A stretch of 29,034 nucleotides of DNA, from positions 1-29,034 of the forward strand of contig JBPCOB010000271.1 of assembly GCA_051000715.1 (NCBI GenBank). Direction: 5' to 3'. The stretch is from JBPCOB01 sp051000715. Its GTDB lineage: Bacteria > Actinomycetota > Actinomycetes > JALYNC01. The position numbers and the translations under genes are program-made. The notes beneath the pieces are model-generated. The model ran no database searches. It was given only the letters and a program-made list of their open reading frames with translations, and was not told where the DNA came from. Positions 1-8,653 of this stretch are shown in pieces. How positions within the stretch are numbered: the first letter of the stretch is position 1; each line of letters opens with the position of its first letter.

Positions 1-41
1 CGGCGGTGCTTTGCACGGTGGCCGGCGCAACAGCGTCGGGG

Positions 42-124
42 TGGGCGAGGGGGGAGTTGAACCCCCACGTCCTTACGGACACACGGACCTGAACCGTGCG
101 CGTCTGCCATTCCGCCACTCGCCC
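42..124 (-). tRNA. tRNA-Leu (anticodon CAG)
   Basis: Read on the minus strand, this folds as a class II tRNA. The acceptor stem GGGCGAG (124-118) pairs with CTCGCCC (49-43) and the discriminator A is at 42. The anticodon stem CACGG/CCGTG encloses the loop TTCAGGT, giving anticodon CAG (leucine CUG codons). A variable arm built on GTCCGTAAGGAC and the T-loop TTCAACT follow. CCA is not encoded. A tRNA-Leu next to fhaA is also found in Mycobacterium tuberculosis (leuT), which supports the call. It is transcribed away from the fhaA operon. Confidence 0.95.
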
Positions 125-207
125 GAGCGACCTGCGACGCTACCACGGGCGATCTACGCGCAGGCCGCCGTAGTTACCATCGAAGCAGCCCGGGAAGGGG
201 AGGCGGC

Positions 208-1005
208 GTGGGAGTGCTGCAGCGCTTCGAGCGCCGGCTGGAGGGGCTGGTCTCGGGCGTCTTCACCCGGGTCTTCAAGGGCCAGGTGGAGCCCGTCGAA
301 GTCGCTGCCCAGCTGCAACGTGAAACGGACGACAACAGAACCGTCGTCACGGAGGGCCGCATCCTGGTCCCCAACGACTTCGTGGTGCAGCTCGGTTCGA
401 CCGACTACCAGCGTCTGTCGCCGTACGCCGAACCGCTGGGCGCCGAGCTCGCCGACATGGTCAGCGAGCACGCCGCCGAGCAGGGTTACTCGTTCGTCGG
501 TCCGGTACGGGTGAACCTCGAGCTCGCCGATGAGCTCGGCACCGGACGCTTCCTGGTCCGCAGCGGGGTGGCCGCGGCCGGCGCCGATCGACCCTCGGTG
601 GCCGCCCCGAGCCCGAACAGGAACTGGACCGCTCCCCCGCCGCCGTCGCGGCCGGACTGGGCCAATCCCGGCCATTCGGCCAAGGCCAGCGGCGACCCAG
701 GCCGACGGGCCGGCCCGCGACTCGAGTTCACTCGCGGGACGGGTCCGACACAGTCGCTGACGCTCACCCGGGGGGTGACCACCGTCGGTCGCGGTGCGGA
801 GTGTGATTTGCGACTCGAGGACACCGGTGTCTCCCGCCGGCACGCGGAGTTCCGTCTAGACCACGACAGCGTCACGGTTGCCGACCTCGGCTCGACCAAC
901 GGTACGTCGGTCAACGGCACGGCGATCGGGAGCCAGCAGCTCGTCGACGGCGACCGGCTGGTCGTGGGCACGACCAGGCTGGTCTTCCGCTCGGCCGAGC
1001 CGTGA
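208..1005 (+). CDS. fhaA: FhaA: DUF3662 + FHA domain phosphothreonine-binding protein
   Basis: A 265-residue cytoplasmic scaffold protein that reads threonine phosphorylation by the neighbouring kinases. Residues 1-120 match the DUF3662 domain that opens FhaA proteins (MGVLQRFERRLEGL start). A Pro/Ala/Arg-rich linker (about 120-170) follows, then a C-terminal FHA domain (about 172-262) with the phosphopeptide-binding residues visible: GRG at 194-196, SRRH at 209-212 and DLGSTNGTSVNG at 226-237. The GTG start is chosen because of a purine-rich Shine-Dalgarno (GGAAGGGGAGG) about 5 bases upstream. The M. tuberculosis protein is roughly twice as long because of a long repetitive linker; here the linker is short, as in many other actinobacteria. 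It is the first gene of the fhaA-fhaB-pstP-rodA-pbpA-pknA-pknB cluster. In mycobacteria FhaA works in cell-wall control, including binding of phosphorylated MviN; that role here is inferred from family and context. Confidence 0.95.
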   Translation: MGVLQRFERRLEGLVSGVFTRVFKGQVEPVEVAAQLQRETDDNRTVVTEGRILVPNDFVVQLGSTDYQRLSPYAEPLGAELADMVSEHAAEQGYSFVGPVRVNLELADELGTGRFLVRSGVAAAGADRPSVAAPSPNRNWTAPPPPSRPDWANPGHSAKASGDPGRRAGPRLEFTRGTGPTQSLTLTRGVTTVGRGAECDLRLEDTGVSRRHAEFRLDHDSVTVADLGSTNGTSVNGTAIGSQQLVDGDRLVVGTTRLVFRSAEP

Positions 1006-1041
1006 CCGGCACGAGCCGACAGCGCGGGCGCGGCGGCTGAC

Positions 1042-1509
1042 ATGCAGGAGCTCATTCTGGTACTGATCCGGATCGGCGTTCTGACGTTGCTCTGGCTCTT
1101 CGTTCTTGCCGCCGTCCGGGTGATCCGGACCGATCTCTCGGCCGCCCGGCCGGCGCCCACCGTCGTGCGGGGCCTGCCGGCACCCACCCGTCGAGACGTC
1201 CGTGACCAGCGCCGCAGCTCGGCCCGCAGGCTGGTGGTCACCGAGGGAACGTTGCGCGGCACCAGCATCACCCTCGGGGACGGGCCCGTGACGCTGGGCC
1301 GCGCCAACAACTCCACCCTCGTCCTGACCGACGACTACGCCTCGAACCAGCACGCCCAGCTGGTGCCCAGCGACGGGCGCTGGGTGGTGGAGGACATGGG
1401 CTCGACCAACGGCACCTACCTGGACCAGGCAAAGGTAACCGAGCCGACGCCGGTACCTCTCGGCGTACCTATCCGAATCGGCAAGACGGCCCTGGAGCTG
1501 CGGCGATGA
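1042..1509 (+). CDS. fhaB: FhaB: membrane-anchored FHA domain protein
   Basis: A 155-residue protein with one N-terminal membrane segment (about residues 5-27, ILVLIRIGVLTLLWLFVLAA), a short basic/Pro linker and a C-terminal FHA domain (about 64-155). FHA signature residues are present: GRANNS near 88, SNQH near 104 and DMGSTNGTYL near 121. Known FhaB (FipA) proteins bind phosphothreonine on division proteins and are themselves phosphorylated by PknA/PknB. The ATG at 1042 lacks a strong Shine-Dalgarno but begins exactly at the membrane segment expected for the family. It lies 36 bases after fhaA, and its stop overlaps the pstP start (ATGA), suggesting coupled translation. Confidence 0.94.
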   Translation: MQELILVLIRIGVLTLLWLFVLAAVRVIRTDLSAARPAPTVVRGLPAPTRRDVRDQRRSSARRLVVTEGTLRGTSITLGDGPVTLGRANNSTLVLTDDYASNQHAQLVPSDGRWVVEDMGSTNGTYLDQAKVTEPTPVPLGVPIRIGKTALELRR

Positions 1510-2810
1510 CGCCCGCCCTGCACTACGCCGCGCGATCGGACATCGGACTGCTGCGTGAGGGCAACGAGGACTCCCTGTACGCCGGCCCCCGGCTGCTGGC
1601 GGTCGCGGACGGCATGGGGGGGCACGCAGCTGGCGAGGTGGCCAGCTCAGTCGCGATCGCCTCCCTCGCCACGCTCGACGAGGACACCCCCCGCGGTGAC
1701 GTGCTCCAGGCATTACGGCGCGCAGTGGAGGAAGCCAACATCCATCTGCGGGCCATGGTGGCGGGCGACGCCGCCCTGGAGGGCATGGGCACGACGCTGA
1801 CGGCCGCGCTCTGGGCGGAGGGGCGGCTCGGGCTGGTGCACGTCGGCGACTCTCGGGCCTACCTACTACGCGACGGCGAACTCTCCCAGATCACCCACGA
1901 TCACACCCTCGTCCAGGCGTTGGTCGACGAGGGGCGTATCACCGCGGAGGAGGCCGGCTACCACCCCCAGCGGTCCCTGCTGCTCCGGACTCTGGACGGC
2001 CGCGACGTCGACCTCGACCTGTCCGTCCGTGACGTACGGGTCGGCGACCGGTACCTGCTGTGCACGGACGGCCTGTCCGGCGTGGTTTCCGGATCGACGA
2101 TCCGGGAGTGCCTGCTGCTTCCCGGCCCCCAAGATGCGGTGGACCGGTTGGTCGAGCTGGCGCTGCGAGGCGGCGGACCGGACAACGTCAGCTGCATCGT
2201 GGCCGACATGGTCGACGGCGCCGGCGCAGGTAACGAGCCGGTTGTGGTAGCCGGCGCGGTGGCCGATGCCGGCCCAGCCGGCGCACCGTCGGCGGAGACT
2301 GCGGCTGGCCGGGCCGCGTTGGCAACTCGGCGCCGGCTGCGCGGGAAGCACCACGTTCCGCACCAGGCAGAGCCCCCGGCTGCCCCGCGCCGCCGGCGGC
2401 GGCGCGCACTCCTGCCGCTCCTGCTGGTGCTGGTGCTGGCCGCCCTGGCCGGCTCGGCCGCGCTCTACGTCCGATCCCAGTACTACGTCGGTACGGCCGG
2501 AGACGAGGTGGCCATCTACCGGGGCCTGGCCGGCTCTGTCGCCGGCGTACACCTGTCCGCCGTGCGTCAACGGCTCGGCATGCAGGTCAGCGACCTGCCG
2601 CCCTACCAGCAGCTGCGGGTGCGCCAGGGCATCACCGCGGGGAGTCTGGCCGACGCTCGCCGCATCAGCGCCAAGTTGCAGGACGGCCTGGCGACGGGCT
2701 GCCCGACTCTGTCGGCGACAATCCCGACGCCCGCCGCCCCGACCACCGCTCCGGCAGCTTCGCCGAGCCCGTCGTCGGTCCCGTCGCCATGCCCCGGGGA
2801 TAGCCGGTGA
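1506..2810 (+). CDS. pstP: PstP: PP2C-family Ser/Thr protein phosphatase, membrane-anchored
   Basis: A 434-residue phosphatase that reverses PknA/PknB phosphorylation. The catalytic domain spans about 1-237 with the PP2C metal-binding motifs visible: VADGMGGH (D35), GMGTTLTA (93-100), VGDSRAYL (113-120), CTDGLSG (D188) and GGGPDNVS (D226). A disordered Ala/Pro/Arg linker (238-300) leads to a run of arginines and one membrane helix (about 301-321). An extracellular domain of about 85 residues and a Pro/Ser/Thr-rich tail follow. Size and architecture match PstP of other actinobacteria. The ATG start overlaps the fhaB stop by four bases, and the TGA stop overlaps the GTG of the next gene. Confidence 0.96.
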   Translation: MTPALHYAARSDIGLLREGNEDSLYAGPRLLAVADGMGGHAAGEVASSVAIASLATLDEDTPRGDVLQALRRAVEEANIHLRAMVAGDAALEGMGTTLTAALWAEGRLGLVHVGDSRAYLLRDGELSQITHDHTLVQALVDEGRITAEEAGYHPQRSLLLRTLDGRDVDLDLSVRDVRVGDRYLLCTDGLSGVVSGSTIRECLLLPGPQDAVDRLVELALRGGGPDNVSCIVADMVDGAGAGNEPVVVAGAVADAGPAGAPSAETAAGRAALATRRRLRGKHHVPHQAEPPAAPRRRRRRALLPLLLVLVLAALAGSAALYVRSQYYVGTAGDEVAIYRGLAGSVAGVHLSAVRQRLGMQVSDLPPYQQLRVRQGITAGSLADARRISAKLQDGLATGCPTLSATIPTPAAPTTAPAASPSPSSVPSPCPGDSR

Positions 2811-4222
2811 CCGCCGTAGCGGTGGGGGCCGGCCCGCGCACCCGCCGGCGCGGGGTCGAGCTGGCGATGCTGGTTTTCGCCGTCGGGCTGGTGGCCGCGG
2901 CGTACGCCGCAGTGGGCTACGCCCAGGACAACCGGGTCCCCCCCGACGCCGCGCGCTACGCCGCCGGGTTCGCCGCGCTGTTCGGGGCCGCCCATCTGGG
3001 CGTACGCCGGCTGGCCCCGTACGCAGACCCGCTGCTCCTGCCCGTCGTAGCGCTGCTCAACGGCCTCGGCCTGGTTCTAATCCACCGGCTGGACCTCGCC
3101 GGGGCGGCACGGGCTCATCAGCTCGGCCGGCCACTGCCGCGAGGGGATGCCCCGCTGCAGCTCGCCTGGACCGCAGTCGGCGTGATCTTCTTCCTCGGCG
3201 TTCTGCTGCTGATCCGCGACCACCGGGCGCTGCAGCGCTACGCCTACACCGCGGCGGCCGCCGGGCTGTTGCTGCTGCTCATCCCGGCGGTGCTGCCGGC
3301 TCGGTTCAGCGAGGTCAACGGCGCTCGCCTGTGGATCCGGGTGGCCGGGTTCTCCCTACAGCCCAGCGAGTTCGCCAAGCTGTCGCTGGAGATCTTCTTT
3401 GCCGGCTACCTGGTGGCCAAGCGGGAGCTGCTCGCGCTGGCCGGTCGGCGCTTCCTCGGTCTCGCCCTGCCGCGCGGACGCGACCTGGGGCCGGTGGTTG
3501 TCGCCTGGCTGGCCAGCCTGGCCGTTCTGGTCCGGGAGAAGGACCTCGGCACCTCCCTTCTGTTCTTCGGCATCTTCGTCGCGATGCTCTACGTCGCCAC
3601 CGAGCGAGGCTCGTGGCTGCTCATCGGCGTGGCGCTGTTCTCCGCCGGCGCCTACGCCGCCTACCACCTGTTCGGTCACGTGCGGATCCGGGTCGACATC
3701 TGGCTGCACCCTTTCGCAGACCCCGCCGGCGCCGGCTACCAGCTGGTCCAGGGCCTTTTCGGCCTGGCCAGCGGTGGTGTGGGTGGCACCGGGCTGGGCC
3801 AGGGGCGGCCGGACACCGTGCCGTACGCCAGCTCCGACTTCATCACCGCCACGATCGGCGAGGAGCTCGGACTGGCCGGGCTGATGGCAGTGCTCGTGTT
3901 GTTCGCGCTCCTGGTCGAGCGAGGGCTGCGAGCCGGGTTGGCCGTCCGGGACCCCTTCGGCAAGCTGCTCTCCGCCGGCCTGTCCTTCGGGCTGGCCCTG
4001 CAGGTCTTCGTCGTGGTGGGCGGCGTCACCCGACTGATCCCGCTGACCGGGCTCACCCTGCCGTTTCTGTCCTACGGCGGCTCGTCGTTGGTCGCCAACT
4101 GGGCCCTGGTGGCGTTGCTGTTGCGCATCAGCGACGCTGGCCGCGGACCGACACCCGAGCCGGCCCGACCGGCCGCCGGCGTGCCGGTCGAGGAGGCTCC
4201 CACCCAGGTGGTACGCCGGTGA
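2807..4222 (+). CDS. rodA: RodA/FtsW-type SEDS peptidoglycan glycosyltransferase
   Basis: A 471-residue polytopic membrane protein with about 12 hydrophobic segments, matching the SEDS family. SEDS proteins polymerise lipid II into glycan strands together with a class B PBP, here the next gene. Diagnostic stretches are VNGARLWI with LQPSEFAKL (about 170-192), VREKDLGTS (242-250), and HPFADPAGAGYQLVQ (301-315), where D305 corresponds to the catalytic Asp of RodA. LPFLSYGGSSLVANW lies near the C-terminus. RodA is preferred over FtsW because of this locus: in actinobacteria the gene between pstP and pbpA is called rodA or ftsW2, while FtsW proper lies in the dcw cluster. The GTG start overlaps the pstP stop (GTGA). 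The C-terminus is a charged cytoplasmic tail. Confidence 0.95.
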   Translation: MTAVAVGAGPRTRRRGVELAMLVFAVGLVAAAYAAVGYAQDNRVPPDAARYAAGFAALFGAAHLGVRRLAPYADPLLLPVVALLNGLGLVLIHRLDLAGAARAHQLGRPLPRGDAPLQLAWTAVGVIFFLGVLLLIRDHRALQRYAYTAAAAGLLLLLIPAVLPARFSEVNGARLWIRVAGFSLQPSEFAKLSLEIFFAGYLVAKRELLALAGRRFLGLALPRGRDLGPVVVAWLASLAVLVREKDLGTSLLFFGIFVAMLYVATERGSWLLIGVALFSAGAYAAYHLFGHVRIRVDIWLHPFADPAGAGYQLVQGLFGLASGGVGGTGLGQGRPDTVPYASSDFITATIGEELGLAGLMAVLVLFALLVERGLRAGLAVRDPFGKLLSAGLSFGLALQVFVVVGGVTRLIPLTGLTLPFLSYGGSSLVANWALVALLLRISDAGRGPTPEPARPAAGVPVEEAPTQVVRR

Positions 4223-5670
4223 ACGCTCCGCTGCGCCGGCTTGCGGTGGCCTGCATGGTGCTGTTCGCGCTTCTGCTGGTCAATGCCAACTACGTCCAGG
4301 TCGTCCAGGCCGGCCGGCTCAGGAACGACCCGCACAACCGTCGGGTGCTGCTGGCAGCCTACGAGCGGCAGCGCGGCCCGATCCTTGCCGGCCGGGCGGA
4401 ACTGGCCCGCTCCCGTGCGACCGACGACCAGCTGAAGTACCTCCGCAGCTATCCCGGAGGCTCCCTGTACGCGCCGGCCACCGGCTTCTTCTCGCTGATC
4501 TATGGCGCCACCGGCATCGAGCGGGAGGACAACCCGCTGCTCTCCGGTGACGACGACCGGCTCTTCGTCCGCCAGGTCGGCGACCTGATCACGGGTCGGT
4601 CCTCCCAAGGCGGGGCGGTCGTCCTCACGCTCAACCGGGCGGCACAGGCCGCCGCGGGACGCGGGCTGGCCGGCAAGCGCGGGGCGGTGGTTGCCCTGGA
4701 TCCCGCGACCGGGGCGATCCTGGCGCTGGCGAGCTCGCCGTCGTACGACCCGAACGTGCTCTCCTCGCACGATCCGGCGTCGATCCGGGCGGCGTACGAC
4801 CGGCTGTCCAAGGATCCGGCCGAGCCACTGAAGAACCGGGCCATCGCGGAGACCTATCCGCCCGGGTCACTGTTCAAGGTGGTCACGGCGGCTGCGGCGC
4901 TGAGCACTGGCCGGTACACGCCGGACACCCGGGTGCCGTCGCCAACTCGGCTGAAGCTGCCACTGACCAACCGCTTCCTCGACAACTTCGGCGGCGAGAG
5001 CTGCGGCGACGGGCGGACCACGTCGCTGGCCGACGCCCTGCGCATCTCCTGTAACACCGCGTTCGCCGGGGTCGGGCTCGCGGTCGGGGCGACCGCGCTG
5101 CGCAACCAGGCGGAGGCGTTCGGGATCGACGGCGAGCTCAGGGTGCCGCTGCCGGTCGCCCGCAGCCGCTTCCCCGCCGAGCTTGACGCTCCGCAGACCG
5201 CGCTGTCGGCCATCGGCCAGTTCGACGTCCGGCTCACCCCGATGCAGGCCGCCATGATCGCCGCGGGGGTGGCCAACTCCGGCGTGGTGATGCGGCCCTA
5301 TCTCGTCCAGGAAGTGCAGACGCCGAGCCTCGCCACGCTGGACGCGGCCGAGCCCCGCGAGCTCGCGCGGGCAATCTCCCCCCAGGTGGCCGATGCCCTG
5401 ACCTCGATGATGAGGCTGGTCGTCGCCGAGGGGACCGGCAAGGCGGCGAGGATTCCGGGTGTGGACGTGGCGGGCAAGACGGGTACCGCTCAGCACGCCG
5501 TGGGTCAGCCGCCGCACGCCTGGTTCATCGGCTTCGCACCGGCCAGCGCGCCCAAGGTCGCCGTCGCGGTGCTGGTCGAGGACGGCGGTGGGCTGGGGTC
5601 CGACGCCACCGGCGGCAGGCTGGCCGCGCCGATCGCCCGGGACGTCATTCGGGCGGTGCTCGGCCCGTGA
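4219..5670 (+). CDS. pbpA: PbpA: class B penicillin-binding protein (transpeptidase)
   Basis: A 483-residue D,D-transpeptidase that cross-links peptidoglycan and partners the preceding SEDS protein. It has an N-terminal membrane anchor (about 6-23) and a non-catalytic region (about 35-150). The transpeptidase domain (about 153-483) has all three active-site motifs: S217-L-F-K220, S277-C-N279 and K420-T-G-T423. The GTG start is chosen because it overlaps the rodA stop (GTGA) and gives the family N-terminus directly before the anchor. The same frame stays open about 1.95 kb further upstream through pstP and rodA, but that part is an out-of-frame shadow, Arg/Pro-rich and unlike any PBP. The stop overlaps pknA (GTGA). 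Confidence 0.96.
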   Translation: MNAPLRRLAVACMVLFALLLVNANYVQVVQAGRLRNDPHNRRVLLAAYERQRGPILAGRAELARSRATDDQLKYLRSYPGGSLYAPATGFFSLIYGATGIEREDNPLLSGDDDRLFVRQVGDLITGRSSQGGAVVLTLNRAAQAAAGRGLAGKRGAVVALDPATGAILALASSPSYDPNVLSSHDPASIRAAYDRLSKDPAEPLKNRAIAETYPPGSLFKVVTAAAALSTGRYTPDTRVPSPTRLKLPLTNRFLDNFGGESCGDGRTTSLADALRISCNTAFAGVGLAVGATALRNQAEAFGIDGELRVPLPVARSRFPAELDAPQTALSAIGQFDVRLTPMQAAMIAAGVANSGVVMRPYLVQEVQTPSLATLDAAEPRELARAISPQVADALTSMMRLVVAEGTGKAARIPGVDVAGKTGTAQHAVGQPPHAWFIGFAPASAPKVAVAVLVEDGGGLGSDATGGRLAAPIARDVIRAVLGP

Positions 5671-6884
5671 CCCTGAGCCCCGAGATCTGCCTTGGCGACC
5701 GGTACCAGCTGATGGCCCGGATCGCCCTTGGCGGCATGGGCGAGGTGTGGCGAGCGCACGACCAGCTGCTGGGGCGGCCGGTGGCGGTCAAGGTGCTGCG
5801 GACCGAGTACGCCGATGACCCGGCCTTCCTCACCCGGTTCCGGGCGGAGGCGCGGCACACTGCCGGTCTGGCGCACGCCGGCATCGCCAACGTCTTCGAC
5901 TACGGCGAGGTCGATGACACGGCGTACCTGGTCATGGAGCTGGTAGCTGGCGAGCCCCTGTCCGTGCTGCTGGCGCGGGAGGGTCGGCTTCCGGTGGAAC
6001 GCACCCTCGACATCGTGAGTCAGGCCGGTCTGGCCCTGCAGGCCGCGCACGATGCCGGGGTCGTCCACCGCGACGTGAAGCCCGGCAACCTGCTCGTGCG
6101 CACCGACGGCGTGGTCAAGGTGACCGACTTCGGCATCGCCCGTGCGGCCGGGTCCTCCTCGGTGACGCAGAGCGGGCTGGTGGTGGGTACGGCGTACTAC
6201 TACTCCCCGGAACAGGGTTCCGGGCGGGAGGTGACCGCCGCCAGCGACGTGTACTCCCTCGGGGTCGTGACCTATGAGTGCCTGGCCGGCTGGCGGCCGT
6301 TCGTGGCCGACAACGCGGTTGCGATCGCGGCCGCACACGTGCACGAGGAACCGCCGCCGCTGCCGGCCGACGTGCCGCCGCCGGTGCGCGACCTGGTCGC
6401 CGCGGCTCTGGCGAAGCGCCCCGCGGACCGGCCGGCCAGCGCGGGGGAGTTCGCCCGGCAGGCAGGGGCCCTGCGAGACGCAATAATCGCCGAGGAGCTG
6501 CCGCACGAGCGTCGCCCGTTCGAGTCGGTGAGCGCAGGTACGCCGACTCGTGCCTCCAGCGCCCGGAGGCCGATGCGGCCAGCGCGGCGGCGTGGCCGGC
6601 ACCTCGGCCGGGTGCTGCCGGCCGCGCTGGTCGCCGTCCTGCTCGGCACCCTGGCGCTGCGGTCCTGCGACCACCGACGTACGTCGGCGGCCATGGCGGC
6701 GACCCTCACCGGGCCGGCCTCTGTCGCACCGGCAGTCGTTGCCGTCGACATCGATGGTTACCGCGGCCGGCCGCAGCCCGAGCCGGCCGCCGACCTGCAG
6801 CGGCTCGGGCTCGCAGTTCGACGTGCGCCGGCTGTAGATGCCGGTCCCGGTACCGTTCGGGGCGGCAAGGGACATCGCCGGTGA
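5667..6884 (+). CDS. pknA: PknA: transmembrane Ser/Thr protein kinase
   Basis: A 405-residue receptor-like kinase. The kinase domain (about 10-270) has a glycine-rich loop (GGMGEV 22-27), the ATP-binding Lys K42, the catalytic HRD with D136, the metal-binding DFG (154-156) and the activation loop ending in GTAYYYSPEQ. A basic juxtamembrane stretch precedes one membrane helix (about 314-332). The outer segment of about 70 residues contains one stretch (near 355-395) resembling the first half of a PASTA repeat: a GY-G turn, an Ala/Glu helix, LGLAV, then PGTV. In mycobacteria PknA phosphorylates division, wall and FHA proteins. The GTG start overlaps the pbpA stop, and the TGA overlaps the pknB start. 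Confidence 0.95.
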   Translation: MTLSPEICLGDRYQLMARIALGGMGEVWRAHDQLLGRPVAVKVLRTEYADDPAFLTRFRAEARHTAGLAHAGIANVFDYGEVDDTAYLVMELVAGEPLSVLLAREGRLPVERTLDIVSQAGLALQAAHDAGVVHRDVKPGNLLVRTDGVVKVTDFGIARAAGSSSVTQSGLVVGTAYYYSPEQGSGREVTAASDVYSLGVVTYECLAGWRPFVADNAVAIAAAHVHEEPPPLPADVPPPVRDLVAAALAKRPADRPASAGEFARQAGALRDAIIAEELPHERRPFESVSAGTPTRASSARRPMRPARRRGRHLGRVLPAALVAVLLGTLALRSCDHRRTSAAMAATLTGPASVAPAVVAVDIDGYRGRPQPEPAADLQRLGLAVRRAPAVDAGPGTVRGGKGHRR

Positions 6885-8653
6885 CCGCGCCGCCGCGCCG
6901 CCTCGGTGACCGCTACGAGCTCGGCGCACTGCTCGGCTACGGGGGCATGGCCGAGGTCCATCTCGGCAGCGACGTACGCCTCGGCCGCGACGTCGCCGTG
7001 AAGACGTTGCGCGTCGACCTCGCCCGAGACCCGGCGTTCCATGCCCGGTTCCGCCGGGAGGCCCAGTCCGCCGCGTCGCTCAACCACCCGTCGATCGTCG
7101 CCATCTACGACACCGGCGAAGACGGGGGCGACGGGACGAAGGTGCCGTTCATCGTCATGGAGTACGTCGCCGGCCAGACGCTGCGTGAGGTGCTGGTGGC
7201 CGACCGGCGGCTGATGCCTCGACGGGCGCTGGAGATCACGGCCGAGATCTGCGCGGCTCTGGACTACAGCCACCAGCACGGAATCGTGCACCGGGACATA
7301 AAGCCGGCCAACGTCATGCTTACTCCCACGGGCGCGGTCAAGGTCATGGACTTCGGCATCGCCCGCGCGGTCACCGCCTCATCAGCCACGATGACCCAGA
7401 CCGCCGCCATCATCGGTACGGCGCAGTACCTGTCGCCGGAGCAGGCCCGCGGCGAGCACGTCGACGCCCGCAGCGACGTCTACTCCACCGGCTGCCTCCT
7501 CTACGAGCTGCTCACCGGCCGCCCCCCGTTCATCGGAGAATCTCCGCTGTCGGTGGCCTACCAGCATGTGCGCGAGGACCCGGCGCCGCCGTCCCAGCTC
7601 GACCCGGACATCCCCCCAGAGGTCGACGCCACCGTGCTCAAGGCGATGGCGAAGAATCCGGCCAACCGCTACCAGAGCGCCGCGGACATGCGCGCGGACA
7701 TCGAGCGGGCGCTCGCCGGCCAGCCGGTACGGGCGACGCCGGTGCTCACCAACCCGACCACCCTGCTGGCTCCGGCGTCCGGCGCCGGGAGCACGCTGCT
7801 GCTCCGCCAGCCGGTGCGCCGCGGCGGAGGCCGCCGCGGGCGAGGGCTGCCCGTCGCGCTGCTGGCCCTAGCTCTGGTGGCTCTGCTGGGAGCGGCCGCC
7901 CTGCTGGCCAACGGCCTGTTCGGCGGCGGCGGCAAGACGGCGAACATCGACGTACCCGAGCTGCGGGGCCGGACCCAGGCACAGGCCGAGGCTACGCTGC
8001 AGGCTCGCGGGCTCCGGAGTGAGGTGCGAAAGGTCTTCTCCTCCATGCCCGCGGGCAGGGTCGTGGACCAGGATCCCAAGCCGGGGGGGCGCCGGCTGGC
8101 CAAGGGCGACCCGGTCCACCTCTCTGTGTCCCAGGGAGCGGCGCTGGTCAAGGTGCCGACGCTGGTCGGCAGGCCCCTGGACGAGGCGGCCGCCCGGCTG
8201 ACCGCGGCTGGGCTCGTCCAGGGTGTGACTACGTCCCGGGACTCCAAACGGCCGGGGCAGGAGGTGCTGGACTCCGACCCGCCGGCCGGCACCTCGGTGC
8301 CCAGGGGCAGCAAGGTGTCTCTGGTGGTGTCCAGCGGGACAGTCGCGGTGCCCAACGTGGTAGGGCTGAGCGAAGCCGCCGCCAGGAGCACGCTGGGATC
8401 GGCCGGCTTCAACGTGGTGGTTCGACATGTCCCGGACGCCTCCGTGGATCCCAACACGGTGGTCGATCAGAACCCAGGAGGTGGCCGGACGGCCCCGGTC
8501 GGCAGCACCGTTACGATCCGGGTCGCGCAGAAACCGGCGCTCAGCCCCACGCCGACACCCTCGGCCTCGGCGTCGCCGACACCGCCCCCGACAGCCACGC
8601 TGACGCCGACGGCCACGGCCACGGCATCCACCACACCCCCGCCCACGCCCTAG
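6881..8653 (+). CDS. pknB: PknB: transmembrane Ser/Thr kinase with PASTA repeats
   Basis: A 590-residue kinase sensing muropeptides or lipid II outside the cell. The kinase domain (about 11-275) shows YGGMAEV (20-26), K41, HRDIKPAN with D139 and DFG (157-159). Its activation loop TMTQTAAIIGTAQYLSPEQ keeps the Thr residues that are autophosphorylated in PknB. A basic juxtamembrane segment and a membrane helix (about 323-347) follow, then three PASTA repeats (about 356-420, 422-486, 488-550). A Pro/Thr/Ser/Ala-only tail (about 553-590) ends the protein. M. tuberculosis PknB has four PASTA repeats, so this one is shorter. The GTG start is fixed by the GTGA overlap with pknA and by starting just before RLGDRYEL; the longer open frame upstream is a shadow. 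It ends the coupled operon; crgA follows after 65 bases. Confidence 0.96.
   Translation: MTAPPRRLGDRYELGALLGYGGMAEVHLGSDVRLGRDVAVKTLRVDLARDPAFHARFRREAQSAASLNHPSIVAIYDTGEDGGDGTKVPFIVMEYVAGQTLREVLVADRRLMPRRALEITAEICAALDYSHQHGIVHRDIKPANVMLTPTGAVKVMDFGIARAVTASSATMTQTAAIIGTAQYLSPEQARGEHVDARSDVYSTGCLLYELLTGRPPFIGESPLSVAYQHVREDPAPPSQLDPDIPPEVDATVLKAMAKNPANRYQSAADMRADIERALAGQPVRATPVLTNPTTLLAPASGAGSTLLLRQPVRRGGGRRGRGLPVALLALALVALLGAAALLANGLFGGGGKTANIDVPELRGRTQAQAEATLQARGLRSEVRKVFSSMPAGRVVDQDPKPGGRRLAKGDPVHLSVSQGAALVKVPTLVGRPLDEAAARLTAAGLVQGVTTSRDSKRPGQEVLDSDPPAGTSVPRGSKVSLVVSSGTVAVPNVVGLSEAAARSTLGSAGFNVVVRHVPDASVDPNTVVDQNPGGGRTAPVGSTVTIRVAQKPALSPTPTPSASASPTPPPTATLTPTATATASTTPPPTP

Noticed and set aside
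2266..4218. Open frame running through pstP and rodA into pbpA, giving a 1134-residue translation
   Set aside because: The part before 4219 is out of frame with two well-supported genes, is Arg/Pro-rich and has no family signature; high GC keeps alternative frames open.
8527..8653. Pro/Thr repeat at the pknB 3' end as a separate DNA repeat or microsatellite
   Set aside because: The bases form an in-frame protein tail with varied codons, not a tandem DNA repeat.
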